Shown here one piece after another: positions 44,863 through 52,728 of a stretch of 64,000 bases of DNA. This stretch comes from Brevibacillus fluminis (GTDB lineage Bacteria > Bacillota > Bacilli > Brevibacillales > Brevibacillaceae). Numbering within the stretch: the stretch's first letter is position 1; each line of letters opens with the position of its first letter. The notes beneath the pieces are model-generated. The model was not told the DNA's origin. It did not search any database and saw only the letters and a program-made list of their open reading frames with translations. The DNA lies in the NCBI RefSeq assembly GCF_003710825.1, contig NZ_RHHQ01000025.1, forward strand, positions 1 to 64,000, in the 5' to 3' direction. The position numbers and the translations under genes were made by a program.

Positions 44863-44911
44863 ACAAACGAATTTTGCAAATCTTTTTATTACGGTTCGCC
44901 TACTATTTCGA

Positions 44912-44920
44912 TGATATAAT
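44912..44920 (+). promoter_or_regulatory. Extended -10 promoter upstream of the coiled-coil gene
   Basis: TGA-TATAAT with the hexamer at 44915-44920, 48 bases before the start codon. Confidence 0.6.
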
Positions 44921-44967
44921 ATAGCAAAATCCGACAACAAACGTCGTAGTGAGGAGGGGACGCAAGG

Positions 44968-45453
44968 ATGAAGAATCAGATGTACTCATCATCCACAGCG
45001 AATCAGGCGATGCCGTTTTCGGAACAAGAAGATGCGAAACAAAAAAGACGGCAAGAACGCAACATGGCAAGAGGGTTGAAAAACAACAAACAGCAAGTGA
45101 TTTTGCTCAGCGCGATTTGGATCATTCTCATGGGTGGAGGCTATTTACTCGCCAACCACTATATTGAAAATAGCCGTGCCTACATCGATGCGCGTCTGCA
45201 AGAATCACAGGCAGCCAACCTCAAGCAAATGGCCAAAATTGAGGAGCAGGTGGGCAAGCTCAGCACGGAGCTTTCCACGGTGCAGGCTGGACTGGGCTCC
45301 ATCCAGGAAGGATTGCAGATGACAGGCGAAACGCTGGGTGGAACAGATAAAACCAAACAAGCGCTGACGACGCGAATCGACCAGCTCAACAAGCAGCTGA
45401 CTGAGCTGCGCACCTCGCTGAAAAAACTGGAGGACGCTGCGCGTGCGTGGTAA
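44968..45453 (+). CDS. Membrane protein with coiled-coil domain
   Basis: 161 residues. A charged cytoplasmic N-terminus (1-47), one membrane segment (about 48-65, VILLSAIWIILMGGGYLLA), then an extracellular coiled coil (70-160) with repeated KLSTELSTVQAGLGSIQEGL and LNKQLTELRTSLKKLE heptads. No known domain. AGGAGGGG lies some distance before ATG 44968. The last 11 bases overlap the glycosidase gene, so the products are made together and may interact through their coiled coils. Confidence 0.72.
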   Translation: MKNQMYSSSTANQAMPFSEQEDAKQKRRQERNMARGLKNNKQQVILLSAIWIILMGGGYLLANHYIENSRAYIDARLQESQAANLKQMAKIEEQVGKLSTELSTVQAGLGSIQEGLQMTGETLGGTDKTKQALTTRIDQLNKQLTELRTSLKKLEDAARAW

Positions 45454-46513
45454 ATGGGCGATTCACCTGTGCCTTTTGTGCGCGCCTGTCATCGGTTTTT
45501 ACACCGCGTTCGCACAAACTAATCCGGTACATAATATCGAGGCAACCTCCTTGCAGCTGCCGCTTGATAAGGTGACAGAAAAGCTCGGAGATTTCGCCAA
45601 GACGACGGAAGAGACGCAGGAAAGCGTAGACAAAACAACCGACGAGTTGGAGAAAATCCATTCGTTGGCCAGCAAGGAAAAGAAAGAGTACGATGAGCAG
45701 AACAAGCAGCTCGATAATCTGATTTCGACCAGCAAAGATCATCTTAAGCAGTCAGGCGACGTGCTTGATACCGTGCTGTCCGGGCTTTTGGGCAATCCGA
45801 TTGGACAAACCTTCGGCAAGAACGCAACTGTGAAAGTATATTCTCTCGCTGAGTCCGGTTATAGCGGTTACATGGCAAAAGTGCGGCTGACGAATCCGAA
45901 TGCGCTGAAAATGGTGCTTGCCAACGACAAGGTTGTCAGCAAAGGGGAAACGACCAGCCACGCGGCCAAGCGCAAAGGCGCACTGCTCGCTATCAATGCG
46001 GGCGGCTTCAACACAAACAAAAACGGTACATTAAGTCCGCTGGGCGTTACGGTCGTCGACGGTCAGATCAAAACGTTTTCGACCAACACAAAATTGAGCT
46101 TCGTCGGGTTCAACAACCAGGGTCATCTCGTAGGCGGCAAGCTGAAGTCGCAAAGCGAGGTTAAGCAAAAGGGCATCCTGCAAGGGGCGAGCTTCCTGCC
46201 GACTTTGCTGCAAGGCGGCAAAAAGCAACCGATCCCGCGCGATTGGGCCAATACCAAACACCCGCGCACCTTGATCGGCCACTTTACCAATGGCGACATT
46301 TTGATCATCGTCATCGACGGGCGCGGTGGCGGCGGAAGCAATGGTGTTACATTAGAGGAAGCGCAGAACAAGCTGCTCGAATTCCACGTACGCGATGCGT
46401 ATAACTTGGACGGTGGTGGCTCCAGCGCATTTTACTACAAAGGCAAGATTTTGAACCATCCGTCAGATGGCCGGGAGCGTCCGGTCACAAGCAATATTGT
46501 CGTCATGCCTTAA
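45443..46513 (+). CDS. Phosphodiester glycosidase (NAGPA domain) protein
   Basis: 356 residues from GTG 45443 inside the end of the previous gene (GGAGGACG upstream). Signal peptide (about 1-25), coiled-coil region with many D/E/K/Q (about 45-105), then the NAGPA/phosphodiester glycosidase domain (about 125-355): LLAINAGGFNTNKNGTLSPLG, HPRTLIGHF, VIDGRGGGGSNGVTLEEAQ and DAYNLDGGGSSAFYYKG. Such domains cleave sugar-phosphodiesters, e.g. teichoic acid or exopolysaccharide modifications. Exported, probably acting at the cell wall. Confidence 0.88.
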   Translation: MRGKWAIHLCLLCAPVIGFYTAFAQTNPVHNIEATSLQLPLDKVTEKLGDFAKTTEETQESVDKTTDELEKIHSLASKEKKEYDEQNKQLDNLISTSKDHLKQSGDVLDTVLSGLLGNPIGQTFGKNATVKVYSLAESGYSGYMAKVRLTNPNALKMVLANDKVVSKGETTSHAAKRKGALLAINAGGFNTNKNGTLSPLGVTVVDGQIKTFSTNTKLSFVGFNNQGHLVGGKLKSQSEVKQKGILQGASFLPTLLQGGKKQPIPRDWANTKHPRTLIGHFTNGDILIIVIDGRGGGGSNGVTLEEAQNKLLEFHVRDAYNLDGGGSSAFYYKGKILNHPSDGRERPVTSNIVVMP

Positions 46514-46613
46514 CTGACCACTGGAAATTTCCCGTTGCTTTTCAACGGAGAAGTGCTAAAATAGGGAAATTACCTTCAGGTACCAGAGGCAAGGAAAAAA
46601 GGGGACATTTGCG

Positions 46614-47819
46614 ATGGATTATCAATTTGCGAAAAGTATCGTACATCTGGAATCATCGGTCGTTCGCGACATTCTGAAGCTGACGCAGGGCAACGAGATC
46701 ATTTCGTTTGCAGGAGGACTCCCGGCGGAAGAGTATTTTCCGGTTGAGGCGGTGAAGGATGCGTATGACCGCGTGCTTGATAGCGGAACCAAGGCGCTGC
46801 AATACGGCCTGACTGAAGGATTTTTGCCGCTGCGCGAAAAAATGTGCGAGCGGATGCGTGTGAAGAAAAACATGCACGTCGAGCCGGACAACATGATTTT
46901 GACGACAGGCTCACAGCAGGCGCTCGACCTTTTGGCTCGCGTCTATCTTGATGAAGGCGACATCGTACTCGTGGAAGACCCCACTTATTTGGCGGCGCTT
47001 CAGTCGTTCCGCTCCCACGGGGTAACAGTGGTTGCGGTGGAAAGCGATTCGCTTGGAATGAATATCGACGATTTGCACGCAAAAATCAAGGCACACAAGC
47101 CAAAGCTCGTCTATGTCGTACCGACATTCTCCAATCCAGCTGGACGTGTGTGGAGCACGGAACGCAGATTGGGTCTTCTGGCTGCGTGTCGGGCAAACAA
47201 CGTGCTGATCCTGGAAGATGATCCGTATGGTGAAATCAAGTTCGATCCAGAGGCTGATTATCCCACGATCCTGTCGCTCGATCAGCATCCGCATGATTCC
47301 GCAGTCGTTTACTTGGGCAGCTTCTCCAAGACGGTCGCACCTGGCTTGCGCACGGGTTGGGCGATGGGCGACAAGCGCGTCATCCAAGCGATGGCGAAGG
47401 TGAAGCAAGCCTCCGACCTGCAATCGAGCTCAATCGACCAGCAGGCGCTGTATCAGCTGTTCGTCCATTTCGCGTTGGACGAGCATCTCGCCGTAACCTG
47501 TGCCCAATACAAAAAGCGCATGGAAAACATGCACGACCTGTTCGTCGCGCAAAACCTGTCGGGCTTTACGATCAACAAGCCAGCGGGTGGCATGTTCTTC
47601 TGGGGCGAGCTGGCGGAAGGGATGGACGCTTCCGAGCTGTTGAAGATCGCGGTACAAGAAGGAGTCGCATTCGTTCCAGGCGCTCCATTCTGTGCAGGTG
47701 CACCGATGAAAAATACGCTGCGTCTTAACTTCACCCATAATAATGAAGAACGGACTAAGTTGGGTGTCGAGCGATTTGCTAATGCGTATCAGGCGTATAT
47801 GACACAAGTTGTGAAGTAG
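46614..47819 (+). CDS. PLP-dependent aminotransferase (class I/II, LysN-like)
   Basis: 401 residues. Fold-type I enzyme with PLP lysine K239 in YLGSFSKTVAPGLRTGW and the EDDPYGEIKF block (residues 201-210) that holds the pyridine-contacting aspartate. SFAGGLPAEEYFP at the N-terminus is the 2-aminoadipate/kynurenine aminotransferase and MocR-related subgroup signature. No DNA-binding domain is attached. The exact amino donor is open. Its 3' end and terminator are duplicated at 50141-50250. Confidence 0.9.
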   Translation: MDYQFAKSIVHLESSVVRDILKLTQGNEIISFAGGLPAEEYFPVEAVKDAYDRVLDSGTKALQYGLTEGFLPLREKMCERMRVKKNMHVEPDNMILTTGSQQALDLLARVYLDEGDIVLVEDPTYLAALQSFRSHGVTVVAVESDSLGMNIDDLHAKIKAHKPKLVYVVPTFSNPAGRVWSTERRLGLLAACRANNVLILEDDPYGEIKFDPEADYPTILSLDQHPHDSAVVYLGSFSKTVAPGLRTGWAMGDKRVIQAMAKVKQASDLQSSSIDQQALYQLFVHFALDEHLAVTCAQYKKRMENMHDLFVAQNLSGFTINKPAGGMFFWGELAEGMDASELLKIAVQEGVAFVPGAPFCAGAPMKNTLRLNFTHNNEERTKLGVERFANAYQAYMTQVVK

Positions 47820-47875
47820 ATAAGAGTAAGAGAGAAGAGTCACAGACCCCACTTGCGGATCTGTGGCTCTTTTTC
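47770..47875 (+). repeat. Direct repeat copy 1: aminotransferase 3' end plus terminator
   Basis: This segment, coding RFANAYQAYMTQVVK-stop and its terminator (AGAGTCACAGA against TCTGTGGCTCT, then T5, 47836-47874), is repeated with roughly 80% identity at 50141-50250. Shared runs include AGCGATTTGCT, CAAGTTGTGAAG, AAGAGAGAAGAG and GGATCTGTGG. Confidence 0.85.
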
Positions 47876-47935
47876 CTTTAATTGAAAAAAACAAGGCAAA
47901 AAAACGGACACTTAAAAAAATTCCTTTTTCTTTCT

Positions 47936-47962
47936 TGTCACACTCAACTCCCTTCCCCCGTC
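47936..47962 (+). promoter_or_regulatory. ECF41-type promoter upstream of the FAD oxidoreductase
   Basis: TGTCACA (47936-47942), 16 bases, CGTC (47959-47962). This equals the autoregulatory promoter described for ECF41 sigma factors (-35 TGTCACA, -10 CGTC). It is 34 bases before the ATG. A matching element lies before the second oxidoreductase gene. Confidence 0.8.
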
Positions 47963-47995
47963 ATACTGGTACAAAAATCGAAAGGGATGATTCAA

Positions 47996-49297
47996 ATGGA
48001 AAAATACGATGTGGCCATTGTCGGTGGGGGAGTCGCTGGATTAACAGCTGCGATCTATGCAGCAAAAGCAGGCAAACAAACGATTGTAATTGAAAAACAG
48101 GATCGCTTAGGCGGTCGAGCTATTACGAATAAGAAAAAAGGAGCTTACTTCAACTTAGGGGGGCATGCCTTGTATCATGGAGATGCTCTTGCTACGTTCC
48201 GTGAATTAGGATTGCATATGCAAGGAAATCAACCTTCCATCGATGGCTATGGGATTTGGAAAGGAGAATTAAGTACTGTACCTACGGGAGTTAAATCCTT
48301 ATTCACCACCCCACTCTTATCCTGGAAAGGTAAAATGGAGGTTGCCGTTTGGCTTGGGAAATTAGGAAAACTCGATACTCATCATTATGATCAAATTAGT
48401 CTGCGCGAATGGATTGAAGCAAATTTACATGATCCAATGGTTCGAAATTTATTTTACGCCCTGTTCCGTACGGCAAGTTATGTGGTGGCACCTGACTTAC
48501 AAGCTGCCGGCCCAGTTTTAAAACAGCTTCAAAATTCCCTGCAAGGCGTGATGTATCTAGATCGTGGCTGGGGGGCATTGGTCGATGAATTAAGGAAAAA
48601 AGCATCCGAATACGGCGTGCACTTTTTAACCAATAACAAGGTCAAGTGTATCGAACATCAGAAAGGAATTGTACAGCATGTCCTGTGTGAAGACGGAACG
48701 AAAGTAAGGGCGAGAAATATCATCGTCACAACTTCGCCTGCGATCGCTTACCAGCTGGTCCCTCATGCAGAAGCAACCGCTCTTCATACTTGGAAGGAAC
48801 AGGCGATTGAAGTCACAGCCGCTTGTTTAGATGTAGCTTTGCGCCGACTTCCAAAACCGAAACAACAATTTGTATATGGAATCGATCAAACTGTTTTTCT
48901 CTCCAATCAATCGCGGGCAGCTTACCTAAGCGAAGATGGTGCACAAGTCATATCCATGTTCAAGTATCAAGGAATGGAGACAAATCCAGAAAAAGATTTA
49001 CAAGAACTGGAACAAACCTTGGATTTGGTTCAACCGGGTTGGCAGAGCGAATTAGTTGTCAAACAATACCTACCAAAGATCACGGTCTGCCATGATTTTA
49101 TGCATATAAAACGTCAAGAGAATCCAGGGCCCGCTGTCCCGGAAATTAATGGGCTATACGTAGCAGGAGAGTGGGCATCACACGGCGAGCTACTGGCCGA
49201 TGCTTCAACTGCAAGCGCCAAACGAGCTATAGAACATATACTCTTGCTTGAGGAAATGGAGAGAACCCCCAACTATGAGCATAGAGACATTGTATAA
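47996..49297 (+). CDS. FAD-dependent oxidoreductase, phytoene desaturase/amine oxidase-like
   Basis: 433 residues from ATG 47996 after GAAAGGGATG. N-terminal Rossmann loop YDVAIVGGGVAGLTAAIYAAKAG, then EKQDRLGGRAIT and the C-terminal FAD contact NGLYVAGEWASHGELLADAS. Closest pattern is CrtI/amine-oxidase-type flavoproteins; no carotenoid gene is near. Codon use is more AT-rich than in flanking genes. It is followed with a 23-base overlap by an ECF41-type sigma gene, and such sigma factors are usually next to an oxidoreductase, epimerase or decarboxylase gene that they control. Substrate unknown. Confidence 0.88.
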   Translation: MEKYDVAIVGGGVAGLTAAIYAAKAGKQTIVIEKQDRLGGRAITNKKKGAYFNLGGHALYHGDALATFRELGLHMQGNQPSIDGYGIWKGELSTVPTGVKSLFTTPLLSWKGKMEVAVWLGKLGKLDTHHYDQISLREWIEANLHDPMVRNLFYALFRTASYVVAPDLQAAGPVLKQLQNSLQGVMYLDRGWGALVDELRKKASEYGVHFLTNNKVKCIEHQKGIVQHVLCEDGTKVRARNIIVTTSPAIAYQLVPHAEATALHTWKEQAIEVTAACLDVALRRLPKPKQQFVYGIDQTVFLSNQSRAAYLSEDGAQVISMFKYQGMETNPEKDLQELEQTLDLVQPGWQSELVVKQYLPKITVCHDFMHIKRQENPGPAVPEINGLYVAGEWASHGELLADASTASAKRAIEHILLLEEMERTPNYEHRDIV

Positions 49298-50138
49298 TTT
49301 GTATAAAACTCCTCTTTTTTCGTTAGCGTATCGGATGCTCGGGAGTGTTATGGATGCAGAAGACATTGTTCAAGAAGCCTTTCTCGCATATGATCAGTTG
49401 CACGATTCCGCCGCAATTCACAATGAGAGAGCATTTTTATACAAGATCGTCACGAACCGGTGTCTAGACCTTCTCCGCTCGTCGGCAAGGAAACGAGAAC
49501 TGTACGTTGGGCCTTGGCTGCCAGAGCCCCTGATCGAGAAAAATGCTCTGGGAGGAGATCCATCAGATGCGTATTTACAACACGAATCAATTTCCACGGC
49601 GTACCTTTTGCTTTTGCAACAACTAAACGCTGTAGAAAGAGCAGTATTCTTGCTCCGTGAGATCTTTCGTTATTCGTATGATGAAGTAGCTGAAATGATT
49701 GGAAAAAGCAGTACAAATTGCCGACAAATCTATCATCGAGCCAAAAAAAGCATTCATTTCGATCCTGATCAGCCTCCTTCGATCTCGATGGCAGAGGGGC
49801 AAATAAACGAGTTTGTGAATTCGCTACTACAAGGAAATAGGAACAAACTGCTTGAGCTAGTCAGTGAAAATGTCGTTTTCTATTCAGACGGCGGCGGCAA
49901 AGTAAGAGCTGCGCAAATTCCCATCTTTGGCTTTGATAAAGTCATCAATTTTCATCAAAATCTGCTTAGCATGTATGAAGGGAGATATTCTTATTCGTTC
50001 CTTACAGTAAACGGGTTGCCGGGGATTCGAATCAAAATAGATGAAAATATTCAATATATATACTCATTTACTTTTAAAAATAATCAAATCCAAACGATCT
50101 ATGTCGTAGCAAATCCGGATAAACTACGACATGTATAA
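49275..50138 (+). CDS. ECF41-type RNA polymerase sigma factor with SnoaL-like C-terminus
   Basis: 287 residues from ATG 49275 (the open frame extends nine codons further up without a better start). Sigma region 2 (about 5-70: FSLAYRMLGSVMDAEDIVQEAF), a linker with WLPEP (near 84), region 4 (about 115-165: VFLLREIFRYSYDEVAEMIGKS) and a SnoaL-like extension (170-287) with DGGGK and the terminal NPDKL. These three short motifs are the ECF41 signatures. The C-terminal domain both activates and restrains the sigma factor, so no anti-sigma gene is expected, and none is seen. It overlaps the oxidoreductase gene it probably controls. Confidence 0.9.
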   Translation: MSIETLYNLYKTPLFSLAYRMLGSVMDAEDIVQEAFLAYDQLHDSAAIHNERAFLYKIVTNRCLDLLRSSARKRELYVGPWLPEPLIEKNALGGDPSDAYLQHESISTAYLLLLQQLNAVERAVFLLREIFRYSYDEVAEMIGKSSTNCRQIYHRAKKSIHFDPDQPPSISMAEGQINEFVNSLLQGNRNKLLELVSENVVFYSDGGGKVRAAQIPIFGFDKVINFHQNLLSMYEGRYSYSFLTVNGLPGIRIKIDENIQYIYSFTFKNNQIQTIYVVANPDKLRHV

Positions 50139-50140
50139 TA

Positions 50141-50250
50141 AGCGATTTGCTCTTGTGTATCAGTCGTTAATGCCTCAAGTTGTGAAGCAGGTAATAGAGC
50201 AAGAGAGAAGAGCCACAAATCCGACTTGGCGGATCTGTGGTTCTTTTTCT
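50141..50250 (+). repeat. Direct repeat copy 2: aminotransferase 3' end plus terminator
   Basis: Starts two bases after the sigma gene stop codon. It repeats the aminotransferase 3' end and terminator (AGAGCCACAAATCCG against CGGATCTGTGGTTCT, then T5). Together with copy 1 it brackets the oxidoreductase-sigma cassette. Confidence 0.85.
50143..50187 (+). pseudogene. Remnant of an aminotransferase C-terminus
   Basis: Read in frame this codes RFALVYQSLMPQVVK, against RFANAYQAYMTQVVK at the end of the intact aminotransferase (11 of 15 identical). The stop codon of the intact gene (TAG) is CAG here, so the frame runs on into the terminator. The rest of the gene is absent upstream, where the sigma gene ends. 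Confidence 0.75.
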
Positions 50251-50575
50251 GAGAAAGTGAGCCTTTTTTGCCTTGGTAGTTCCTGAGAAATGGGGTGAAT
50301 GGGATAAATGGGTGAAAATACGCCAGATGTTCCCGTTTTTTGTGCCTCGTTGCATCCAAATATACGGTTACGCTTACCGTATTTTGCTTTTATTTGTATT
50401 GGCAGAATATTTGCTTATTAGTACAAGTAAAAGCAGAAACGCTCGTTCTTCGCTTGGGGCCGGCGTTTTGGACGAGGAGGTTGACCGCTTAGAGCCGATG
50501 CGAGTATGAAGACACAGAGTCATAATGCAAAATCATAAATTCGATTAAATGATGACGATGGGAGGAAATTATTTA
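50251..50575. other. Intergenic stretch before the amidase gene
   Basis: About 325 bases. A 78-codon plus-strand frame (50273-50509) has no ribosome binding site and no recognisable product. I see no clear promoter. The region is AT-rich like the cassette to its left. Confidence 0.4.
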
Positions 50576-51988
50576 ATGAAGACAGAGGAAATTTGGAAAT
50601 GGACGGCAGGGGAATTAGCGCAGGCAATTCGAACAAAGAAAGTATCCTCCCGTGAGGCGGTAGAAAGTTGCTTACAACGTATTGAAGCAGTGAATCCGAA
50701 AGTGAACGCGATAGTAGAAGTCTCTCGAGACGAAGCCATTGCAAGTGCGGAAGCGGCAGATCGGGCACTCAAATCGGGGGAACCTCTTGGTCCGCTACAT
50801 GGAGTACCGGTTTCGATTAAAGTGAATACGGATCAAGCGGGTCTTGCGACTACGGAAGGGGCTCCCGCATTTCGTGATAATATTTCCGCGAACGATAGTC
50901 CGCAGGTTGCTAACTTACGAAAAGCTGGGGCAGTCTTGGTTGGTCGGAGCAATACTCCTGCATTTTCGTTTCGCTGGTTTACAAATAACCAACTGCATGG
51001 CAAGACCCTCAATCCTTGGGATGGCTCCCGAACACCTGGAGGTTCCAGTGGAGGTGCTGCCGTCGCTGTAGCAACTGGCATGGTGCCCATTGCCCACGGG
51101 AATGATTTAGCAGGTTCCATCCGTTATCCAGCCTATGCATGCGGCGTGGCAGGTCTACGTCCTACGGTGGGCCGGATACCCAGTTGGTCCAAAATGGGGT
51201 ACTCGCTCTCCATCCAGACGATGGGTGTACAGGGACCGCTAGCTCGCACAGTAGGGGATCTTCGACTAGCCCTTGCAAGCATGAGTCAGTTTTCCCCGGA
51301 TGATCCGACTTTTGTTCCGGTTCCTTTAATTGGTGAGCCGCTGAAGCGTCCGATCCGTGTAGGATTAGTAAAAGATGTTGGCATCGCCCCGCCAAGTACC
51401 GCAGTTAACCAAACATTGGATGAAGCAGCTGCCAGGTTAACCGCTGCTGGTTATATGGTGGAGGAGGTTGAAATGCCTCAATTCGCTGAGGCATATAAAC
51501 TTTGGCATTTGCTGTGTATGGAAGATTTCCGAACTGCGATGCCGTTGGTTGAACAATTTGGGGATGAGGAAATTAAACAGTCGGCGAAAAACTTCTTTGC
51601 TATTGGAGAGGAGTGGTGGGGGGCAGCGCCACAGCTTTCTGATGTACTCCGTGGATACGCGCGTCGTGGTGCGCTCATTGTTCAACTGCAACAAATTATG
51701 GAGGATTATCCATTATTGCTGCTTCCTAGCTCAGCTGAGCAAGCATTCGAACAGGACGCGGACATTACGAGTGTGGAGAATATGCGTCGCGTAGTGGCAG
51801 CTCAGTGGTCGATGATGTCAGTCGCAGTGTTTGGTGTTCCGGCACTTTCGGTTCCCATGTCGGTTGTTGGTGGACTCCCTGTAGGAGTTCAGATTATCGG
51901 TAGGAAATTCCGGGAAGACACAGTATTTGATGCAGCTGAAATCATTGAAGCGCATGCAACCATTCGTACGCCGATCGACCCAAGATAA
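50576..51988 (+). CDS. Amidase (amidase signature family)
   Basis: 470 residues from ATG 50576, which follows GGGAGGAAATTATTTA. The catalytic Ser-cisSer-Lys elements are visible: lysine in VPVSIKVNTD (near residue 82), GGSSGGAAVAVATGM (near 155) and the nucleophile in GNDLAGSIRYPA (near 178). N-terminal TAGELAQAIRTKKVSSREAVESCL is typical of GatA-like amidases, but there is no GatC/GatB gene, so this is a stand-alone amide hydrolase. It lies in the lower-GC segment and is followed by a third copy of the shared terminator. Confidence 0.9.
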   Translation: MKTEEIWKWTAGELAQAIRTKKVSSREAVESCLQRIEAVNPKVNAIVEVSRDEAIASAEAADRALKSGEPLGPLHGVPVSIKVNTDQAGLATTEGAPAFRDNISANDSPQVANLRKAGAVLVGRSNTPAFSFRWFTNNQLHGKTLNPWDGSRTPGGSSGGAAVAVATGMVPIAHGNDLAGSIRYPAYACGVAGLRPTVGRIPSWSKMGYSLSIQTMGVQGPLARTVGDLRLALASMSQFSPDDPTFVPVPLIGEPLKRPIRVGLVKDVGIAPPSTAVNQTLDEAAARLTAAGYMVEEVEMPQFAEAYKLWHLLCMEDFRTAMPLVEQFGDEEIKQSAKNFFAIGEEWWGAAPQLSDVLRGYARRGALIVQLQQIMEDYPLLLLPSSAEQAFEQDADITSVENMRRVVAAQWSMMSVAVFGVPALSVPMSVVGGLPVGVQIIGRKFREDTVFDAAEIIEAHATIRTPIDPR

Positions 51989-52057
51989 AACGGTCAAACC
52001 CGTTCGCCCGTTCAATCGTTGGTTTCCATCCTTATCACAACGAGAATCTTCGTTCAA

Positions 52058-52101
52058 TAAGAGTTACTGATCCCATTTGGCGGATCTGTGGCTCTTTTTC
52101 T
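52058..52101 (+). terminator. Third copy of the shared terminator, after the amidase gene
   Basis: GAGTTACTGATCCC...GGCGGATCTGTGGCTC followed by T5. The right arm GGCGGATCTGTGG and the tail are identical or nearly so to the terminators at 47836 and 50206. Only the terminator, not the aminotransferase end, is repeated here. Confidence 0.75.
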
Positions 52102-52220
52102 AGGATAAAGAATGTAGGAAGACTTGTTTTTTTGCAAAAGTTAGCTAATTATGGAAGGAAGGGGGATCATCTTGGAAATCGAATAATACGTAAAAATTCA
52201 AGAAGATGGGTGAGAGGATT

Positions 52221-52565
52221 ATGGAGATTGTAGATAAAATTAAGCCGTTTTTGCTTGTTGAACATGATTCAGGCAGCATGTCGTTGATCTTGACTGTCGG
52301 TGCCTATAAACATGAAATTTTTGAAACACGCGCTGATGAAGGATTTGAAGGGAATGGTTATGACTGGGGGTCGCTGGCGGCTGTCTTTCTCACTGAGAAA
52401 ATGCCTCAACTGATTGACCGCATTCATTTTGATCCAGAAGGGGATATGTTCTGCGCGTATTCTGATGATCGGGAGGCGCTGGAACTTTTTACGCTTGGCT
52501 TCAAGGATGCGTGTGAGGATGCCGCTACCATAGTGGATTTGTTCTCGCGCGCAGAGTTGGATTGA
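52221..52565 (+). CDS. Imm51 family immunity protein
   Basis: About 114 residues from ATG 52221 (GAGAGG just before; ATG 52206 is an alternative). Imm51 signature: FETRADEGFEGNGYDWGSLAAVFLTEKMPQ and FDPEGDMFCAYSDD, ending with FKDACEDAATIVD. Imm51 proteins protect against polymorphic toxins in contact-dependent or WXG/LXG systems. No toxin gene is seen on either side, so this is an orphan antidote, possibly a remnant of a toxin locus or a defence against neighbours. Acidic and cytosolic. Confidence 0.85.
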   Translation: MEIVDKIKPFLLVEHDSGSMSLILTVGAYKHEIFETRADEGFEGNGYDWGSLAAVFLTEKMPQLIDRIHFDPEGDMFCAYSDDREALELFTLGFKDACEDAATIVDLFSRAELD

Positions 52566-52597
52566 GTTCATGCAATTCGTTTATCGAGCGGCGAATA

Positions 52598-52646
52598 AAA
52601 CAGCGGCATTCCCGTACCGTACTAAGCCGGTCGGGAGCCGCTGTTT
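52598..52646. terminator. Convergent terminator after Imm51
   Basis: AAACAGCGGC (52598-52607) pairs with GCCGCTGTTT (52637-52646), with an inner TTCCCG/CGGGA stem. Poor in T after the stem but symmetric, suiting both convergent genes. Confidence 0.6.
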
Positions 52647-52728
52647 CCATGATTTCGATCATTCACTCGTTTACTTCACAGACGATTCGGCCCGCGTATT
52701 TACAGACCCATTCGAACAAAAAACCTCG

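Noticed and set aside
50273..50509. 78-codon frame between the repeat and the amidase gene
   Set aside because: No ribosome binding site, no family, and composition like non-coding DNA.
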